Shown here: one piece after another, positions 18,111 through 27,614 of the stretch
Position numbering within the stretch: the stretch's first letter is position 1
Layout: each line of letters starts with the position of its first letter
NCBI GenBank assembly: GCA_021498125.1
Contig: JAIZWL010000001.1
Coordinates: 899,434 to 963,433, forward strand
From: Candidatus Thorarchaeota archaeon
GTDB lineage: Archaea; Asgardarchaeota; Thorarchaeia; Thorarchaeales; Thorarchaeaceae
Direction: 5' to 3'
DNA: 64,000 bases
The notes under the pieces: model-generated
The model's input: only the letters and a program-made list of their open reading frames with translations
What the model was told of the DNA's origin: nothing
Database searches by the model: none
Translations under genes and position numbers: made by a program

Positions 18111-19171
18111 TTTCTTTAGAAGAGGTTCCGGGTGTTGGCCCGACATTAGCAAAGAAGCTACGAGCCGTATTCGTCATAAGTGCAGAACTTCTTGCAGTTC
18201 AGAATCCTGTTGAGCTCCAGGCAAAGGCCAGCATTGGTGAAGGTACTGCTGTGAAGATCGTGCAGAACGCTCGTCGTCTTCTCAATATGGACGATTTTCG
18301 TTCGGGTATTGAAGTCGAGCGTGCTATGCGAGAGGCAACACGTCTGACCACAGGGATCGAGTCGTTAGACGAACACCTGATGGGCGGGATCGAAGAGGGT
18401 TCAATAATTGAGATATATGGGGCTGCACGTGGTGGGAAGACCCAGTGGTGTAGCTACTTTGCCGTGCGTTCACAGCTCCCGCGGGAGGAGGGCGGACTGG
18501 AAGGTAGGGTTCTCTGGCTCGACACCGAATCGAGTTTCAAACCATGGCACATTCGAGGCATAGCATACAGATACAAGATGGACCCTGATGTGGTATTAGG
18601 GAATATTGAGCACATTCCAATTGTTCTGTCGTCACAGATCACAGAGAAATTCCTTACGATCCCTCAACTCTGTGCAAAGGGTGACTACAAGTTAGTCATT
18701 GTGGACTCATTGACCAGTCTGTTCCGTGTCGAATATACTGGACTTGACACTCTTAGAATTAGGCAGCAGGCGATCAACTCTCTTCTAAATGTGATGCGCA
18801 GGACGGCAACGGCAACAAAGACGGTCTTTCTGTACACAAATCAGGTCATGGCCCATATCTCCACCTATGGCGGTAATCCCAACCAACCCATAGGCGGCCA
18901 CATTCTCTCGCACGGATCCGATTACCGTTTTTACACACGGCGAAAGGGAGCGGGCGAGCGTATTTTGACATTGAACGACAATGCCGGAATTCCCGAGTTT
19001 ACAATTAACTTGGTCAATGGCTGGGGCGGCTTCTACGCATCAAAGACGGACATGAAGGCGGTCGAACCCGAAGTGAAGGCGTATCTTGCGAGTCAGGGTT
19101 ACGTCATTGCTGGGACCGAGCCCATGGTGATGAGTGTGCCCGGCGCAGCAGCAGAAAGCGAAGAGGAGTGA
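18107..19171 (+). CDS. RadA-family recombinase paralogue with N-terminal helix-hairpin-helix
   Basis: A 354-residue RecA-fold protein with the domain order of archaeal RadA: an N-terminal helix-hairpin-helix (EVPGVGPTLAKKL, residues 6-18), then the ATPase core. Walker A is GAARGGKT (105-112) where RadA normally has GEFGSGKT; it still fits GxxxxGKT. Walker B is LVIVDSL (196-202), and the L2-region sequence from YTNQVMA through GGHILSHGSDYR is well kept. It should bind ATP and single-stranded DNA. The changed P-loop, the long acidic/alanine tail and the operon context suggest a dedicated paralogue and not the main RadA, though that gene is not in the window for comparison. Confidence 0.85.
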   Translation: MISLEEVPGVGPTLAKKLRAVFVISAELLAVQNPVELQAKASIGEGTAVKIVQNARRLLNMDDFRSGIEVERAMREATRLTTGIESLDEHLMGGIEEGSIIEIYGAARGGKTQWCSYFAVRSQLPREEGGLEGRVLWLDTESSFKPWHIRGIAYRYKMDPDVVLGNIEHIPIVLSSQITEKFLTIPQLCAKGDYKLVIVDSLTSLFRVEYTGLDTLRIRQQAINSLLNVMRRTATATKTVFLYTNQVMAHISTYGGNPNQPIGGHILSHGSDYRFYTRRKGAGERILTLNDNAGIPEFTINLVNGWGGFYASKTDMKAVEPEVKAYLASQGYVIAGTEPMVMSVPGAAAESEEE

Positions 19172-19620
19172 ATGGCATAGTGAGTCGAGAACGCGGTATG
19201 TTCAGAGTCTACGTCTGCCCAAAGTGTCGTAATGTCGATTACGTCTGCGTAGATGGCGAAGGAGAGCCTTCCAAATGTAGCAAGTGCGGTTACATCATCG
19301 TGGACACTCCCGGAATGATCTATGCGGTCACAGTGCAAGAGGCCGAGGAGAATGTCCAAGAGCTTGCTCAGATCATTGAAGTGCAATCTCGTGTGGGACG
19401 CATCTCTCGGGGGCGTGGAATCAAACGGCGGGTCCAGGACATCATCACTACGTTAGTCGAGATGAATCACGGTCGTCCTGTCTTATTCTCTAGTGTATTG
19501 CAGGAATGCATCGATGCTGGTATTGAGGTTTCACGAGCGGTCCACTTCATCACGCTTCTTGAGAGCGAGGGTCGGATTTCGAGTGATGGTATTGTTGTTG
19601 AGATAAAGGAGGATTACTGA
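19168..19620 (+). CDS. Zinc-ribbon plus winged-helix protein (DUF5817-like)
   Basis: The 150-residue protein begins with a four-cysteine zinc ribbon, CPKC and CSKC about 20 residues apart, followed by a helical linker and a C-terminal winged-helix (residues ~85-150). The ribbon and linker resemble archaeal DUF5817 proteins. A DNA- or RNA-binding role is likely, either as regulator of the operon or as an adaptor for its enzymes. Possible starts are GTG 19168 (overlapping the previous stop), GTG 19180 and ATG 19198; the ribbon needs only the last. The next gene starts 2 bases after its stop. Confidence 0.65.
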   Translation: MNGIVSRERGMFRVYVCPKCRNVDYVCVDGEGEPSKCSKCGYIIVDTPGMIYAVTVQEAEENVQELAQIIEVQSRVGRISRGRGIKRRVQDIITTLVEMNHGRPVLFSSVLQECIDAGIEVSRAVHFITLLESEGRISSDGIVVEIKEDY

Positions 19621-19622
19621 GA

Positions 19623-20237
19623 ATGACTGAGGCAATAAAACAGGTCTGGAGTGGTCGGCAAGCATCCGGGATCTCTCAGCGGTCCATGATCAATCTGGTG
19701 AATCTGCTTCTCAGGGACACCGACCACCGAATTACTATCTTACAGAGGGGTGCAGGCCCCGACCCTGAGGTGTATGTAGTTACTACTGTTCAGTGGCGTG
19801 ATCGTGATGCGACCCGCCCCTTGCTGCCTCAATTACCTCGACTTCTCTCATTGTTGGAGACCCTGCGAGGAACTCGTGGCGTGCCAAGTCAGATCTATCT
19901 TGACAGCCTTGATGGTGTGTCAGTATTTCTCCCCACTGGGACGCACCTCTCTCAGATTCCCACGACCTCGAAGGATAGTGTACGGAAGCTGATGGACCTT
20001 GTTGAAGAGTCGGTCAGTCATCTCTATTCAACAATGCAGGAGGTCGAGTCATGGTTCTGGAGAGCGGCACGACGGAAAGGGTTCAGTCCTCAGATTGTTG
20101 AGCGAATGGCACGCAAGGAACGGCACTTTGATTCCATCGGACTCGAACATAACTTTCACGAACTGTTGCGGGCCTACTTCTCCGTTCGATTCAGGATCCA
20201 TCGGAGTGAGTCCGTGCTTCATGTGGAGGGAGAATGA
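19623..20237 (+). CDS. Hypothetical protein, operon gene 5
   Basis: A 204-residue soluble protein without a recognisable motif. The N-terminal half looks alpha/beta (HRITILQRG, YVVTTVQWRD), and the C-terminal half is helical and rich in Arg/Lys (FWRAARRKGFSPQIVERMARK), which could contact nucleic acid. ATG 19623 follows AAAGGAGGA. Its stop overlaps the XPD start as ATGA, so it is a candidate XPD partner. Confidence 0.55.
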   Translation: MTEAIKQVWSGRQASGISQRSMINLVNLLLRDTDHRITILQRGAGPDPEVYVVTTVQWRDRDATRPLLPQLPRLLSLLETLRGTRGVPSQIYLDSLDGVSVFLPTGTHLSQIPTTSKDSVRKLMDLVEESVSHLYSTMQEVESWFWRAARRKGFSPQIVERMARKERHFDSIGLEHNFHELLRAYFSVRFRIHRSESVLHVEGE

Positions 20238-22192
20238 TGACTTCAGCGGCACTGAATCCTATGCGATATTTTCCATATACTCCTAGGCCGCATCAGGACA
20301 GTGCCGTGGAGCTTGCTGCTGATGTCTTCTACAATCGTTCGGTCGGCCTTCTCTCAGCCGATTGTGGTGTTGGAAAGACGATTGCAGTTCTTGCTGGTTA
20401 CCTTGCAGCACGCGCAGATGATCCCACGGCTCGACTGTTTGTAGTCACACGTACCCATTCGCAGACACGGGTATTTGAGTCAGAACTGGAAGTCCTTCGT
20501 CGAGCTGATCCACAGCTCACAGCCACTTCGCTGGTCTCTCGTGCACGAATGTGTCCTCTAAGGTCTCAGATGGACTCGTTGGACAATTCTGGGTTCATGC
20601 ATGCCTGCTCTATGATGATCCGTACTGGTCGCTGTTCGTACTTTTGGAGCATGTACTCAAAGAGCGAAGGCCGCGTCAAGCTTCGAGATAGTGCTAGAGG
20701 AATAATCTATGACCTGCTCTCTCAGGGTGTTGTCACTCGCAAGGTTGCAGAGGATGTCTCCCACTCTGAGGGGTTCTGTCCGTATGAGGTTCTCAAGAAT
20801 GCAGCACGTGATAGCAGAGTCATCATAGGTCCCTATTCTTATCTATTCCAGAGCAAGGTCCGTGATGCAACGCTCGCCTTCATCGGAGTTGAACTTGGCA
20901 ATCTGGATGTTATCGTTGATGAGGCGCACAATCTTACCGATCATGTTCTTGACTCGGAGACCGCACGCCTCACCGGGTCGGATCTGATCTGGCTACGGGA
21001 AAAACGTGACAATATCGTCAAGACCACTGGGGCACAGTGGACTGGAGATGCAATTGATTTTCTCTGGGAGACCCTCCTCTTAGGTCTCGATGGTCTTGGG
21101 AAAAAGTCCGAACGGCAGCTGAACAAGTGGGATGTTGCCCCTCGTTTTGTCAATGAGGCTTCTCTCAAGACCATGATGATGAAATCGCGTGATAGTACCA
21201 ATGACCCTGATATGCTTGCGGCCAGCGAGACCCCTCTTGACCGTATGTTGGAATTCCTCTATGCTGCGACACAGGCTGTCAAGAGTGATGACTGGCATGT
21301 GACACTTCATCTGAGACCGTCACGCTTCGAAGAGCCCGATGTGGCCCGTGCCTCACTGACTGTGCGACCTTTCAACTCTGCCGCATTAGCAGGTCCTGTT
21401 CTCAAGTCTGCACGCTCGGCGATCCTGATGTCCGGTACCCTGCGGCCAACAGAACACTATGCACGCCTGATCGGAGTGACTGGTGCCGCCTCCGCAGAAC
21501 TTGCGAGCCCGTATCCACGTGGCACACGTCTAATTCTGATCGATCGACAGCTCTCAACAAAATACACAGAGCGCAGTCCTTCTCTCTGGAAACATATCGC
21601 AGAGCGGATAAGTACTGCTCTCACAAGCATGCCCGCCAATAAGAGTGCTCTCGTGGCATTTCCCAGTTACGCAATGATGCGTGAAGTGATGAGTTACGAC
21701 ATAGATTTTGGATTCAGAGAGTCGCTCATTGAGGCTCCGGGTTCACGACTGGATGTGCTTGTTGATGCGGTCACGAGTGGTCCTCATGCGATATTCTCGG
21801 TGTACGGCGGAAAGTTCAGTGAAGGGATCGATATTGTTGAGGGTGGGTCAAGCTGTATCGATCTTATCATCGGAGTAGGAATCCCCTTCAGCCCTCCGAC
21901 AACGTATCATCTGGCACTACAGGACTGGCTTGACAATCACTTTGGGAAGGGGATGGGCTACTACTACGCCGCCACCATACCCACACTTCGAAAGGTCGTC
22001 CAGCTTATCGGTCGGCTTCGTCGGTCCCCAAAGGACTGGGGCGTCGTAGTTCTTCTCGATAGACGATTCTTGAGACATCTTCGGATCATGGGTGACGATG
22101 TTGCCTCGGACATGTGGCCCTTTTCCTCTGGTAGCGAGATGCATGACGCTATAACACAATTTCTGAGTTTGAGGGAGGCAGGTCTACTGTGA
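20234..22192 (+). CDS. XPD/Rad3-family iron-sulfur DNA helicase
   Basis: A superfamily 2 helicase of 652 residues that should unwind DNA 5' to 3'. Walker A is ADCGVGKT (residues 42-49) and the DEAH box is VDEAHNL (228-234). Between them are four cysteines at about 107, 125, 134 and 182, in the spacing of the XPD iron-sulfur domain. The C-terminal half has the motor-2 motifs, including LMSGTLRP, FSEGIDIVEGG and QLIGRLRRSPKDWG. Overlaps join it to the genes on both sides. In archaea XPD usually stands alone, so its place inside an operon of recombination proteins is informative. Confidence 0.92.
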   Translation: MMTSAALNPMRYFPYTPRPHQDSAVELAADVFYNRSVGLLSADCGVGKTIAVLAGYLAARADDPTARLFVVTRTHSQTRVFESELEVLRRADPQLTATSLVSRARMCPLRSQMDSLDNSGFMHACSMMIRTGRCSYFWSMYSKSEGRVKLRDSARGIIYDLLSQGVVTRKVAEDVSHSEGFCPYEVLKNAARDSRVIIGPYSYLFQSKVRDATLAFIGVELGNLDVIVDEAHNLTDHVLDSETARLTGSDLIWLREKRDNIVKTTGAQWTGDAIDFLWETLLLGLDGLGKKSERQLNKWDVAPRFVNEASLKTMMMKSRDSTNDPDMLAASETPLDRMLEFLYAATQAVKSDDWHVTLHLRPSRFEEPDVARASLTVRPFNSAALAGPVLKSARSAILMSGTLRPTEHYARLIGVTGAASAELASPYPRGTRLILIDRQLSTKYTERSPSLWKHIAERISTALTSMPANKSALVAFPSYAMMREVMSYDIDFGFRESLIEAPGSRLDVLVDAVTSGPHAIFSVYGGKFSEGIDIVEGGSSCIDLIIGVGIPFSPPTTYHLALQDWLDNHFGKGMGYYYAATIPTLRKVVQLIGRLRRSPKDWGVVVLLDRRFLRHLRIMGDDVASDMWPFSSGSEMHDAITQFLSLREAGLL

Positions 22193-22785
22193 ACTTTCGT
22201 GATCTTATGCTTTACAAATGGTACATCGTGGGAGCGCTTGTTATCGCCTTTGTTGCTCGTTACATCATTATTAGTCAAGACATCGTATCGACTGTGGCTG
22301 TGACTGCTGCTGTTGGTATTGTGATCATCTTGGCTCTCTCATCACGGGCTCTTGCGGGTAGACCGGAGATACTGTGGAACGAACCGATGGGTGTGATGGT
22401 CATCCTTCGGCCATGGATCGTTGAGGTCAGTGCCGCACGCTTGATCACCAGTGTGCCCTTGGGCATTGATCTGGAGCATTCTGCTGTGAAGGCATTACGT
22501 GCTCTTCATCGGGTCACTCGTGAGGCGCAGAATGCGTCCGTGAAGTTCTTCGTGATGCGTCCACTTGGTGATGGCACTACTCGTATTGGAATGATGGTCA
22601 CCCGTCGAGGCTTCCGGTTTCACAATGGTGTTGCAAAGGCCAATGTCTTAGCCAAGGCTGTGTCGGAGTACGCCGCGGTACTGGAGGGATCTCTTCGTGC
22701 AGCCTATCCTCACGTTCCAGTAGTTCGCGCAGGTCTTGCGGAATTGCTTGGTGTCTATTCAGGAGGTGTCTACGGAATTGCATGA
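22189..22785 (+). CDS. Hypothetical membrane protein with two N-terminal helices, operon gene 7
   Basis: The 198-residue protein has two hydrophobic segments at about residues 12-30 and 34-52, then a soluble alpha/beta domain of ~145 residues. The GTG start overlaps the XPD stop. The hairpin-anchor-plus-cytoplasmic-domain layout resembles the N-terminus of the ATPase encoded two genes downstream. It could hold the machinery at the membrane; no family is recognised. Confidence 0.6.
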   Translation: MNFRDLMLYKWYIVGALVIAFVARYIIISQDIVSTVAVTAAVGIVIILALSSRALAGRPEILWNEPMGVMVILRPWIVEVSAARLITSVPLGIDLEHSAVKALRALHRVTREAQNASVKFFVMRPLGDGTTRIGMMVTRRGFRFHNGVAKANVLAKAVSEYAAVLEGSLRAAYPHVPVVRAGLAELLGVYSGGVYGIA

Positions 22786-23053
22786 GCTTCACATACCTCC
22801 TGGGATAAGTCTAGACCGGATCATGCATATGCTTAAGGTGGGCCATGGATATTCTTGGCAGATTCTTTTCAAGCATCCACTCCTCCTCTCCCATGGCACA
22901 CCTCCACCCGGTCCAATGCCTGAGGTCTTAGTCGTTGGTCCGGACCGTCTGATCTTTGAGGATCCTACTGATTCCTCCCTTGAACGGTTCCAACGTCTGA
23001 TCGATCTGTTCTCACGGCAACCAGTACTGGTCATTGAGGGTGATTTGGAGTGA
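22778..23053 (+). CDS. Small hypothetical protein, operon gene 8
   Basis: The frame is open from TTG 22736, but that would overlap the previous gene by 50 bases. TTG 22778 lies 9 bases after AGGAGGTG and gives a 91-residue protein starting MHELHIPPG, which I prefer. The product is soluble, with a proline-rich loop (SHGTPPPGPMPEVLVVGP). Its stop overlaps the GTG start of the large ATPase, so it probably accompanies that protein. Function unknown. Confidence 0.55.
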   Translation: MHELHIPPGISLDRIMHMLKVGHGYSWQILFKHPLLLSHGTPPPGPMPEVLVVGPDRLIFEDPTDSSLERFQRLIDLFSRQPVLVIEGDLE

Positions 23054-25404
23054 CGAAACGAACGATCATGGGTGGCAAGCCCGAGACCGACCCCCTTGCA
23101 GAGCTTGGTGCAAAATTCTCCAAATCGGTTCCAATGGACCATGTCTTCTGGATGAATCGAGCACGACGTATCCCGATGTGGAGAATATTCCTTCTCTCTC
23201 TGACCGTGTTTATTCTTGGTTTCTATCAACCTGTAGTGATGCTCACGGGGGCCATTATCATCTTGGTCATTATCTGGTTGCTTCCGGGGCAAAGACCAGC
23301 TCGTGAGGAGGCAGCAATTGCATCTAATGCATGGACCCATGTTGAGTTTCCTGAGGTGACACTGGCCGTTGAGAATGATGTTCTCTTATGCAAGTCGCAT
23401 CATGGTACTCACTATGTCACAGGAATGGTCCTTCCCGAGGCTTCAGGTCGGTTGGCCGGAGACCTCAGTGCCCTTCTAAGATCACTTCCTATGGACCATG
23501 GTTTCACGCTTGTCGTAGAGCTTGACCCCGAACCTACTGATTGTGTTCGCGAGTCCGGGGTGGTGGAAGATCTTCAGGAGGTCTTCTTTGACGAGATGCC
23601 TGACGCTCAAATTGATAGTTTCTTCCTGAGTCGAGGCTTTATCTGGAGCACACGCACAGCAATTGTCGGGCATGTCGCATCTCCCGGCGACGTTCCGATC
23701 TTTCAGAGTTCTGTTGTTGGTGCACTTCCAGAGACCCATTGGACACCGATCAAGAGCAGGTCTCTGGCCCAATCAATTAACGAGTTTGATGTGAGTGGGT
23801 CACGAGGCTTCTATGCGACTGGGAAAGAACTCTCAGAGTGGTTGGTCCAGCTTGCTGGCGAGCTTGCCTCAGAGATCGGAGGGAATGTTCCCGGGGAATT
23901 TCTTAGTCCACTTCGTCCACCATCCAGTACCTATCCTATCGGGCGAGTGATCAATCCCGAGACCCTTCAGATCGGTTCTCCTGCCGGGCTTGATCATAAT
24001 GACTTTCTGAACGGGCTTCTGATTGGTGGCGGCACAAATGATGATCGACGCCATGTTCTGACCTTGGTGGTACAGCGGCTACTCGCGCAAGGAAAACGTG
24101 TGGTCTACATCGCTACTGATCCCACTGCTCGTAATATTGCGGCTCTTGCACCTGATGGAATATGCCTGACCTTGGGCCGTGATTTTGTGCTCAATCCGAT
24201 GGACCCTGAGGGGATACCTCAGAAGTCCTATGTGAGTCAGTTGATGAAGGCGCTAGAGGTTGTACTATCAACAAAACTCAGGGGTGCAGTGGAACTAGAA
24301 CTTGCTCTAATGAGGGCAATATCAAGTGGAAGTGCTACACTCGCTGATGTCCGGCTTGATGATGTGATCGACGACGATCCCGATTCCGGACTGGCAACAG
24401 CCCCCTCACGTTCCTCTCCTTCCATGAACCAGTCCGAGTATGGCCTTGCTGGAATTCAGAGGCTCTACAAGGGTGAGGGTGCCAATGCATTTTATGGGAC
24501 TCAGAGTGCACCCACTGACCTGATCGCTCAACACGGTCTCACAGTAATTCTTGCAGGAATTGACCGCGCCGAGATCGAAAAGTTCGCTTTGGATCTACTT
24601 GCCATCAAATTTGCAGGACTGCGACCTGATCCCGATCTCGTCATCATCTTCGAGAATGCTCCCAATTTCAAGACACGCACGATGCCGGAGCGAAGTCAGG
24701 AGCCTTGGCGTGTATCATGGGTTGAAGTGATGATCAAGCAGCTTCTACATCGGGGCGGTCTTGTCTTTGCGACTGATGACTTCAACGGTCTTCCCAAGGT
24801 CATTGTCTCACAGTTTTCTGCCGCGATGATGTTTAGGCTTCAGAACACTAGTGACATCTCAATAGCAAGCGATCTGCTTGGCTTGAGTGTCATTCAGCAT
24901 GGTCTCTACAGTTCCTCACGTAGATCGCCGCAGGAGTCATCATATCTGCGCACTATGCCACAGGGAACCGTCCTCTTCAGACCGATCGCGGCAACTACCT
25001 GTTTTCCGGTCAAGCTCGATTCCGCTCCCGAATTAGTACCACTTGACATGGATGCTGTTGAATCACGTCTTGCTGCTCTTGTCTCTCCTAAGGAACCAGA
25101 GAGCGAGGAACGACGTGATAGTCTTCTCTTCAGGGTGGCAGGTCGGGATCATGCTCTCGCTCTTGAGGTACTGCGCCTGCTTGAGAGGTACGAACCCTTA
25201 ACGACTGGGGCCATTCAGCGATTCCTGCGTTCGACACAGGGAGAAGATGTAGACATTGAGGGTGTGCTCTCTCGTCTAGAACGGGCCAGTATGGTCCTCC
25301 GAGGACACGAGGTTCATGGTAATGTCTCGTACATCAACTTCAGGCTTACAATGAAGGGCGCAATGGCATTGAAACAGGCTGAGCAGGAGGCGAAGGACAC
25401 TTGA
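23050..25404 (+). CDS. Membrane-anchored VirB4/HerA/CedB-like ATPase with eroded P-loop
   Basis: A 784-residue protein. Two hydrophobic segments at about residues 45-60 and 62-79 anchor the N-terminus, followed by a ~220-residue beta-rich domain and an ATPase-like core. The core has landmarks of the HerA/VirB4 DNA-pump group: IGRVINPETLQIG leading to a strand-loop-helix, and the downstream FVLNPMDPEG element. The P-loop position is LLIGGGTNDDRRHVL (residues 324-337), lacking the GxGKS/T, and the Walker B strand is LVIIFENAPNF (530-540). The C-terminal ~90 residues look like a winged helix. It resembles CedB/VirB4-type membrane ATPases of DNA transfer, but hydrolysis is doubtful. Confidence 0.6.
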   Translation: MTKRTIMGGKPETDPLAELGAKFSKSVPMDHVFWMNRARRIPMWRIFLLSLTVFILGFYQPVVMLTGAIIILVIIWLLPGQRPAREEAAIASNAWTHVEFPEVTLAVENDVLLCKSHHGTHYVTGMVLPEASGRLAGDLSALLRSLPMDHGFTLVVELDPEPTDCVRESGVVEDLQEVFFDEMPDAQIDSFFLSRGFIWSTRTAIVGHVASPGDVPIFQSSVVGALPETHWTPIKSRSLAQSINEFDVSGSRGFYATGKELSEWLVQLAGELASEIGGNVPGEFLSPLRPPSSTYPIGRVINPETLQIGSPAGLDHNDFLNGLLIGGGTNDDRRHVLTLVVQRLLAQGKRVVYIATDPTARNIAALAPDGICLTLGRDFVLNPMDPEGIPQKSYVSQLMKALEVVLSTKLRGAVELELALMRAISSGSATLADVRLDDVIDDDPDSGLATAPSRSSPSMNQSEYGLAGIQRLYKGEGANAFYGTQSAPTDLIAQHGLTVILAGIDRAEIEKFALDLLAIKFAGLRPDPDLVIIFENAPNFKTRTMPERSQEPWRVSWVEVMIKQLLHRGGLVFATDDFNGLPKVIVSQFSAAMMFRLQNTSDISIASDLLGLSVIQHGLYSSSRRSPQESSYLRTMPQGTVLFRPIAATTCFPVKLDSAPELVPLDMDAVESRLAALVSPKEPESEERRDSLLFRVAGRDHALALEVLRLLERYEPLTTGAIQRFLRSTQGEDVDIEGVLSRLERASMVLRGHEVHGNVSYINFRLTMKGAMALKQAEQEAKDT

Positions 25405-27611
25405 CCGTCATGATTGAAGATATCTCCTCACAGGTGCTACACATCGTTGGCTCTCTGAACATGCAACCACGTGGCGTGCAAGAGAGAGCAATAGAACATG
25501 GTCTTCTTGACGGAAAGAGCATCATGATCAGCTCGCCAACAGGGTCGGGGAAGACCCTTGTCGGAGAGATGGGAGCGCTCCGCGCAGTTCTCTCAGGGAA
25601 GCGTGCAATGTATCTTGTGCCGCTGCGGGCACTTGCTGGTCAGATCCATGATGTTCTTACAACGCACTTTAGCAAGTACAACATCAAAGTTGGTGTCAGT
25701 ACTGGCGATTTTCATCTTGATGCAGAACACCTCGCGCAATGCGATATCGTCGTGACCACCTATGAACGAGCAGACTCCCTTCTCCGTCGAAATGCTGCTT
25801 GGCTTTCCGAGCTGGGTACGGTGGTCATCGATGAGATTCAGACGATCTCAGAGCCCGGGAGGGGCGCACGTCTGGAGTCGCTCATTATACGACTCAGACG
25901 ACTCATTACTGACCTGCAGATCGTTGCCCTGTCTGCAACAATAGGGGAACCCGATGAATTGGCTGAGTGGCTGGGTTGTGACTTGGTGCACTCAGAGGAT
26001 CGTCCGGTTCCCCTTCACTACAGTATTGTTCCGACAAGTGACCGTTTCAAGACCATGCATAATCTTGTCATGACCACAGTCCGAAGTGATGGCCAGGTGA
26101 TCGTCTTTGGACGTACCCGCAAAGATGCTGAGAGATATGCGACACGTCTTGCAATTGATGTTGGGCGACAGATGACCAATGCTGAAAAGACCAATCTGGA
26201 TTCCGAACTGGGATCAGTCGAGAACTTTGATGTCAATCTTCCTCCAGAGCTTAAGGCGTTGTTGCACGACTCGGTGGCTTTCCATCATGCTGGCCTCTCA
26301 TATGCCGCACGTGATCTCGTTGAGCGCCTGTTCAAGAGAGGGCTTGTCCGGGTCATCTGTGCAACTGCCACTCTCTCTGCTGGAATTGATTTTCCTGCAC
26401 GAACGGTCATAGTGGTCAATGCTCGTTCACCTCAGGACCATCGCCGGCTCTTGTCGGCAAATAGGATCCATCAGATGTTGGGACGCGCAGGAAGACCGGG
26501 GAAGGACAAATTTGGTATTGGCATTATTCTTGCAGGTAGTGATGGTGAGGCGAGCCACCTTCGCCAGCGTTACTTTGATGTCTTTCAGGATCCCGAGACC
26601 GATCAAGAGGTTCTCATTCCAAAATATGAACGAGTACGAAGCGTGCTTAATGAGTCAGAGGCTCTCACCGAGCAGCTCTTGGTCGCGCTTGATGCGTTTA
26701 ATGAGGTTTCACTTGACGAGCTTGAGGACACAGTCTTTGGTGAGTCCTATCTGGTCTTTTGTGGCATCCGTGACACACGATCACCGCTTCGCCTGCTCAA
26801 TCTTGGTGAGATATCGGCAACATCTGCGATAGAAAAGCATGCATTAGGCGATACGATCCGTGCAGCGCGTGAGAACGTCATCGGTCGGGTGGTCCTTCGT
26901 GAGAAGAATGACACTACCATTGGGGGGTTGGCTCGTGATTGGGATGGAGCGCAATATACCTGTAGGTTCTCTTCACGGGTCTCTTCAGACGGACTGGTTG
27001 AAGGTCCGATGTGTTCATGCGGGACTCCCATTGACGGATCTGGGATTCTCTGTTCCCACTTGGTCGCGCTGGGGTATGCCGCCTCCAAAGAACTAGGTTC
27101 CCTTGCAGACTATGTGATCCCCCTTGCTCTGGGCGAGACCAGTCCTTTCCGTGTTCTGGTACGCCTCGATCTTGCTGAGGGCGGTTTCGAAGGCAAGGTA
27201 CGACCTACTCCTTTAGGCCGATTGGTGAATCGCCTCTATCTGCGAATCTCGACCATTCGTGAGATGCGTGCACTGTTACCCTCGGTACATGATAGTGCTG
27301 ACCTTCTCTGGCTATTGCGTCATCTCATCTCACTTGAGATGGGCTCGGAGGTCAACGAGTCGTTTGACGAGTTACTGGCGGGTCTGGTATCGACTGATCA
27401 GCCTCTCAGTGTCCTTGCTGCAAATGCGGGGCTGAGCGAGGGTGATGCATACGGTCTCGTAGATACTGCTCGTTGGTTGACGACTGCAATTTCTGTTGTT
27501 GCTGATCATGGTGGTCTTGTTGAGACCGCTACACTGGCTCAATCACTGTTACTGGCTCTTGAGCGAAAGAGCCCGGAGACAAAAGCTACTCAATCTAAGG
27601 AGAGTGAATAA
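25401..27611 (+). CDS. Ski2/Hel308-type helicase with SWIM zinc motif
   Basis: A superfamily 2 helicase of 736 residues. It has Walker A SPTGSGKT (45-52), motif II as DEIQ (144-147, where the family has DExH), motif III SATIGEPDELAEWL and motif VI QMLGRAGRPG, so the Ski2/Hel308 assignment is firm. After the motor and winged helix comes a module with Cys538-x-Cys540 and Cys551-x-His553, the CxC...CxH pattern of SWIM zinc domains, which bind DNA or proteins. Helical sequence after it may be a ratchet-like domain. The start is TTG 25401 (overlapping the previous stop, 10 bases after AGGAGG) or ATG 25410. The SWIM insertion is not part of standard Hel308. Confidence 0.88.
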   Translation: MTVMIEDISSQVLHIVGSLNMQPRGVQERAIEHGLLDGKSIMISSPTGSGKTLVGEMGALRAVLSGKRAMYLVPLRALAGQIHDVLTTHFSKYNIKVGVSTGDFHLDAEHLAQCDIVVTTYERADSLLRRNAAWLSELGTVVIDEIQTISEPGRGARLESLIIRLRRLITDLQIVALSATIGEPDELAEWLGCDLVHSEDRPVPLHYSIVPTSDRFKTMHNLVMTTVRSDGQVIVFGRTRKDAERYATRLAIDVGRQMTNAEKTNLDSELGSVENFDVNLPPELKALLHDSVAFHHAGLSYAARDLVERLFKRGLVRVICATATLSAGIDFPARTVIVVNARSPQDHRRLLSANRIHQMLGRAGRPGKDKFGIGIILAGSDGEASHLRQRYFDVFQDPETDQEVLIPKYERVRSVLNESEALTEQLLVALDAFNEVSLDELEDTVFGESYLVFCGIRDTRSPLRLLNLGEISATSAIEKHALGDTIRAARENVIGRVVLREKNDTTIGGLARDWDGAQYTCRFSSRVSSDGLVEGPMCSCGTPIDGSGILCSHLVALGYAASKELGSLADYVIPLALGETSPFRVLVRLDLAEGGFEGKVRPTPLGRLVNRLYLRISTIREMRALLPSVHDSADLLWLLRHLISLEMGSEVNESFDELLAGLVSTDQPLSVLAANAGLSEGDAYGLVDTARWLTTAISVVADHGGLVETATLAQSLLLALERKSPETKATQSKESE

Positions 27612-27614
27612 TCG

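Noticed and set aside
22736-22777. Longer start for operon gene 8 at TTG 22736
   Set aside because: It would overlap the previous gene by 50 bases, whereas TTG 22778 has AGGAGGTG 9 bases upstream.
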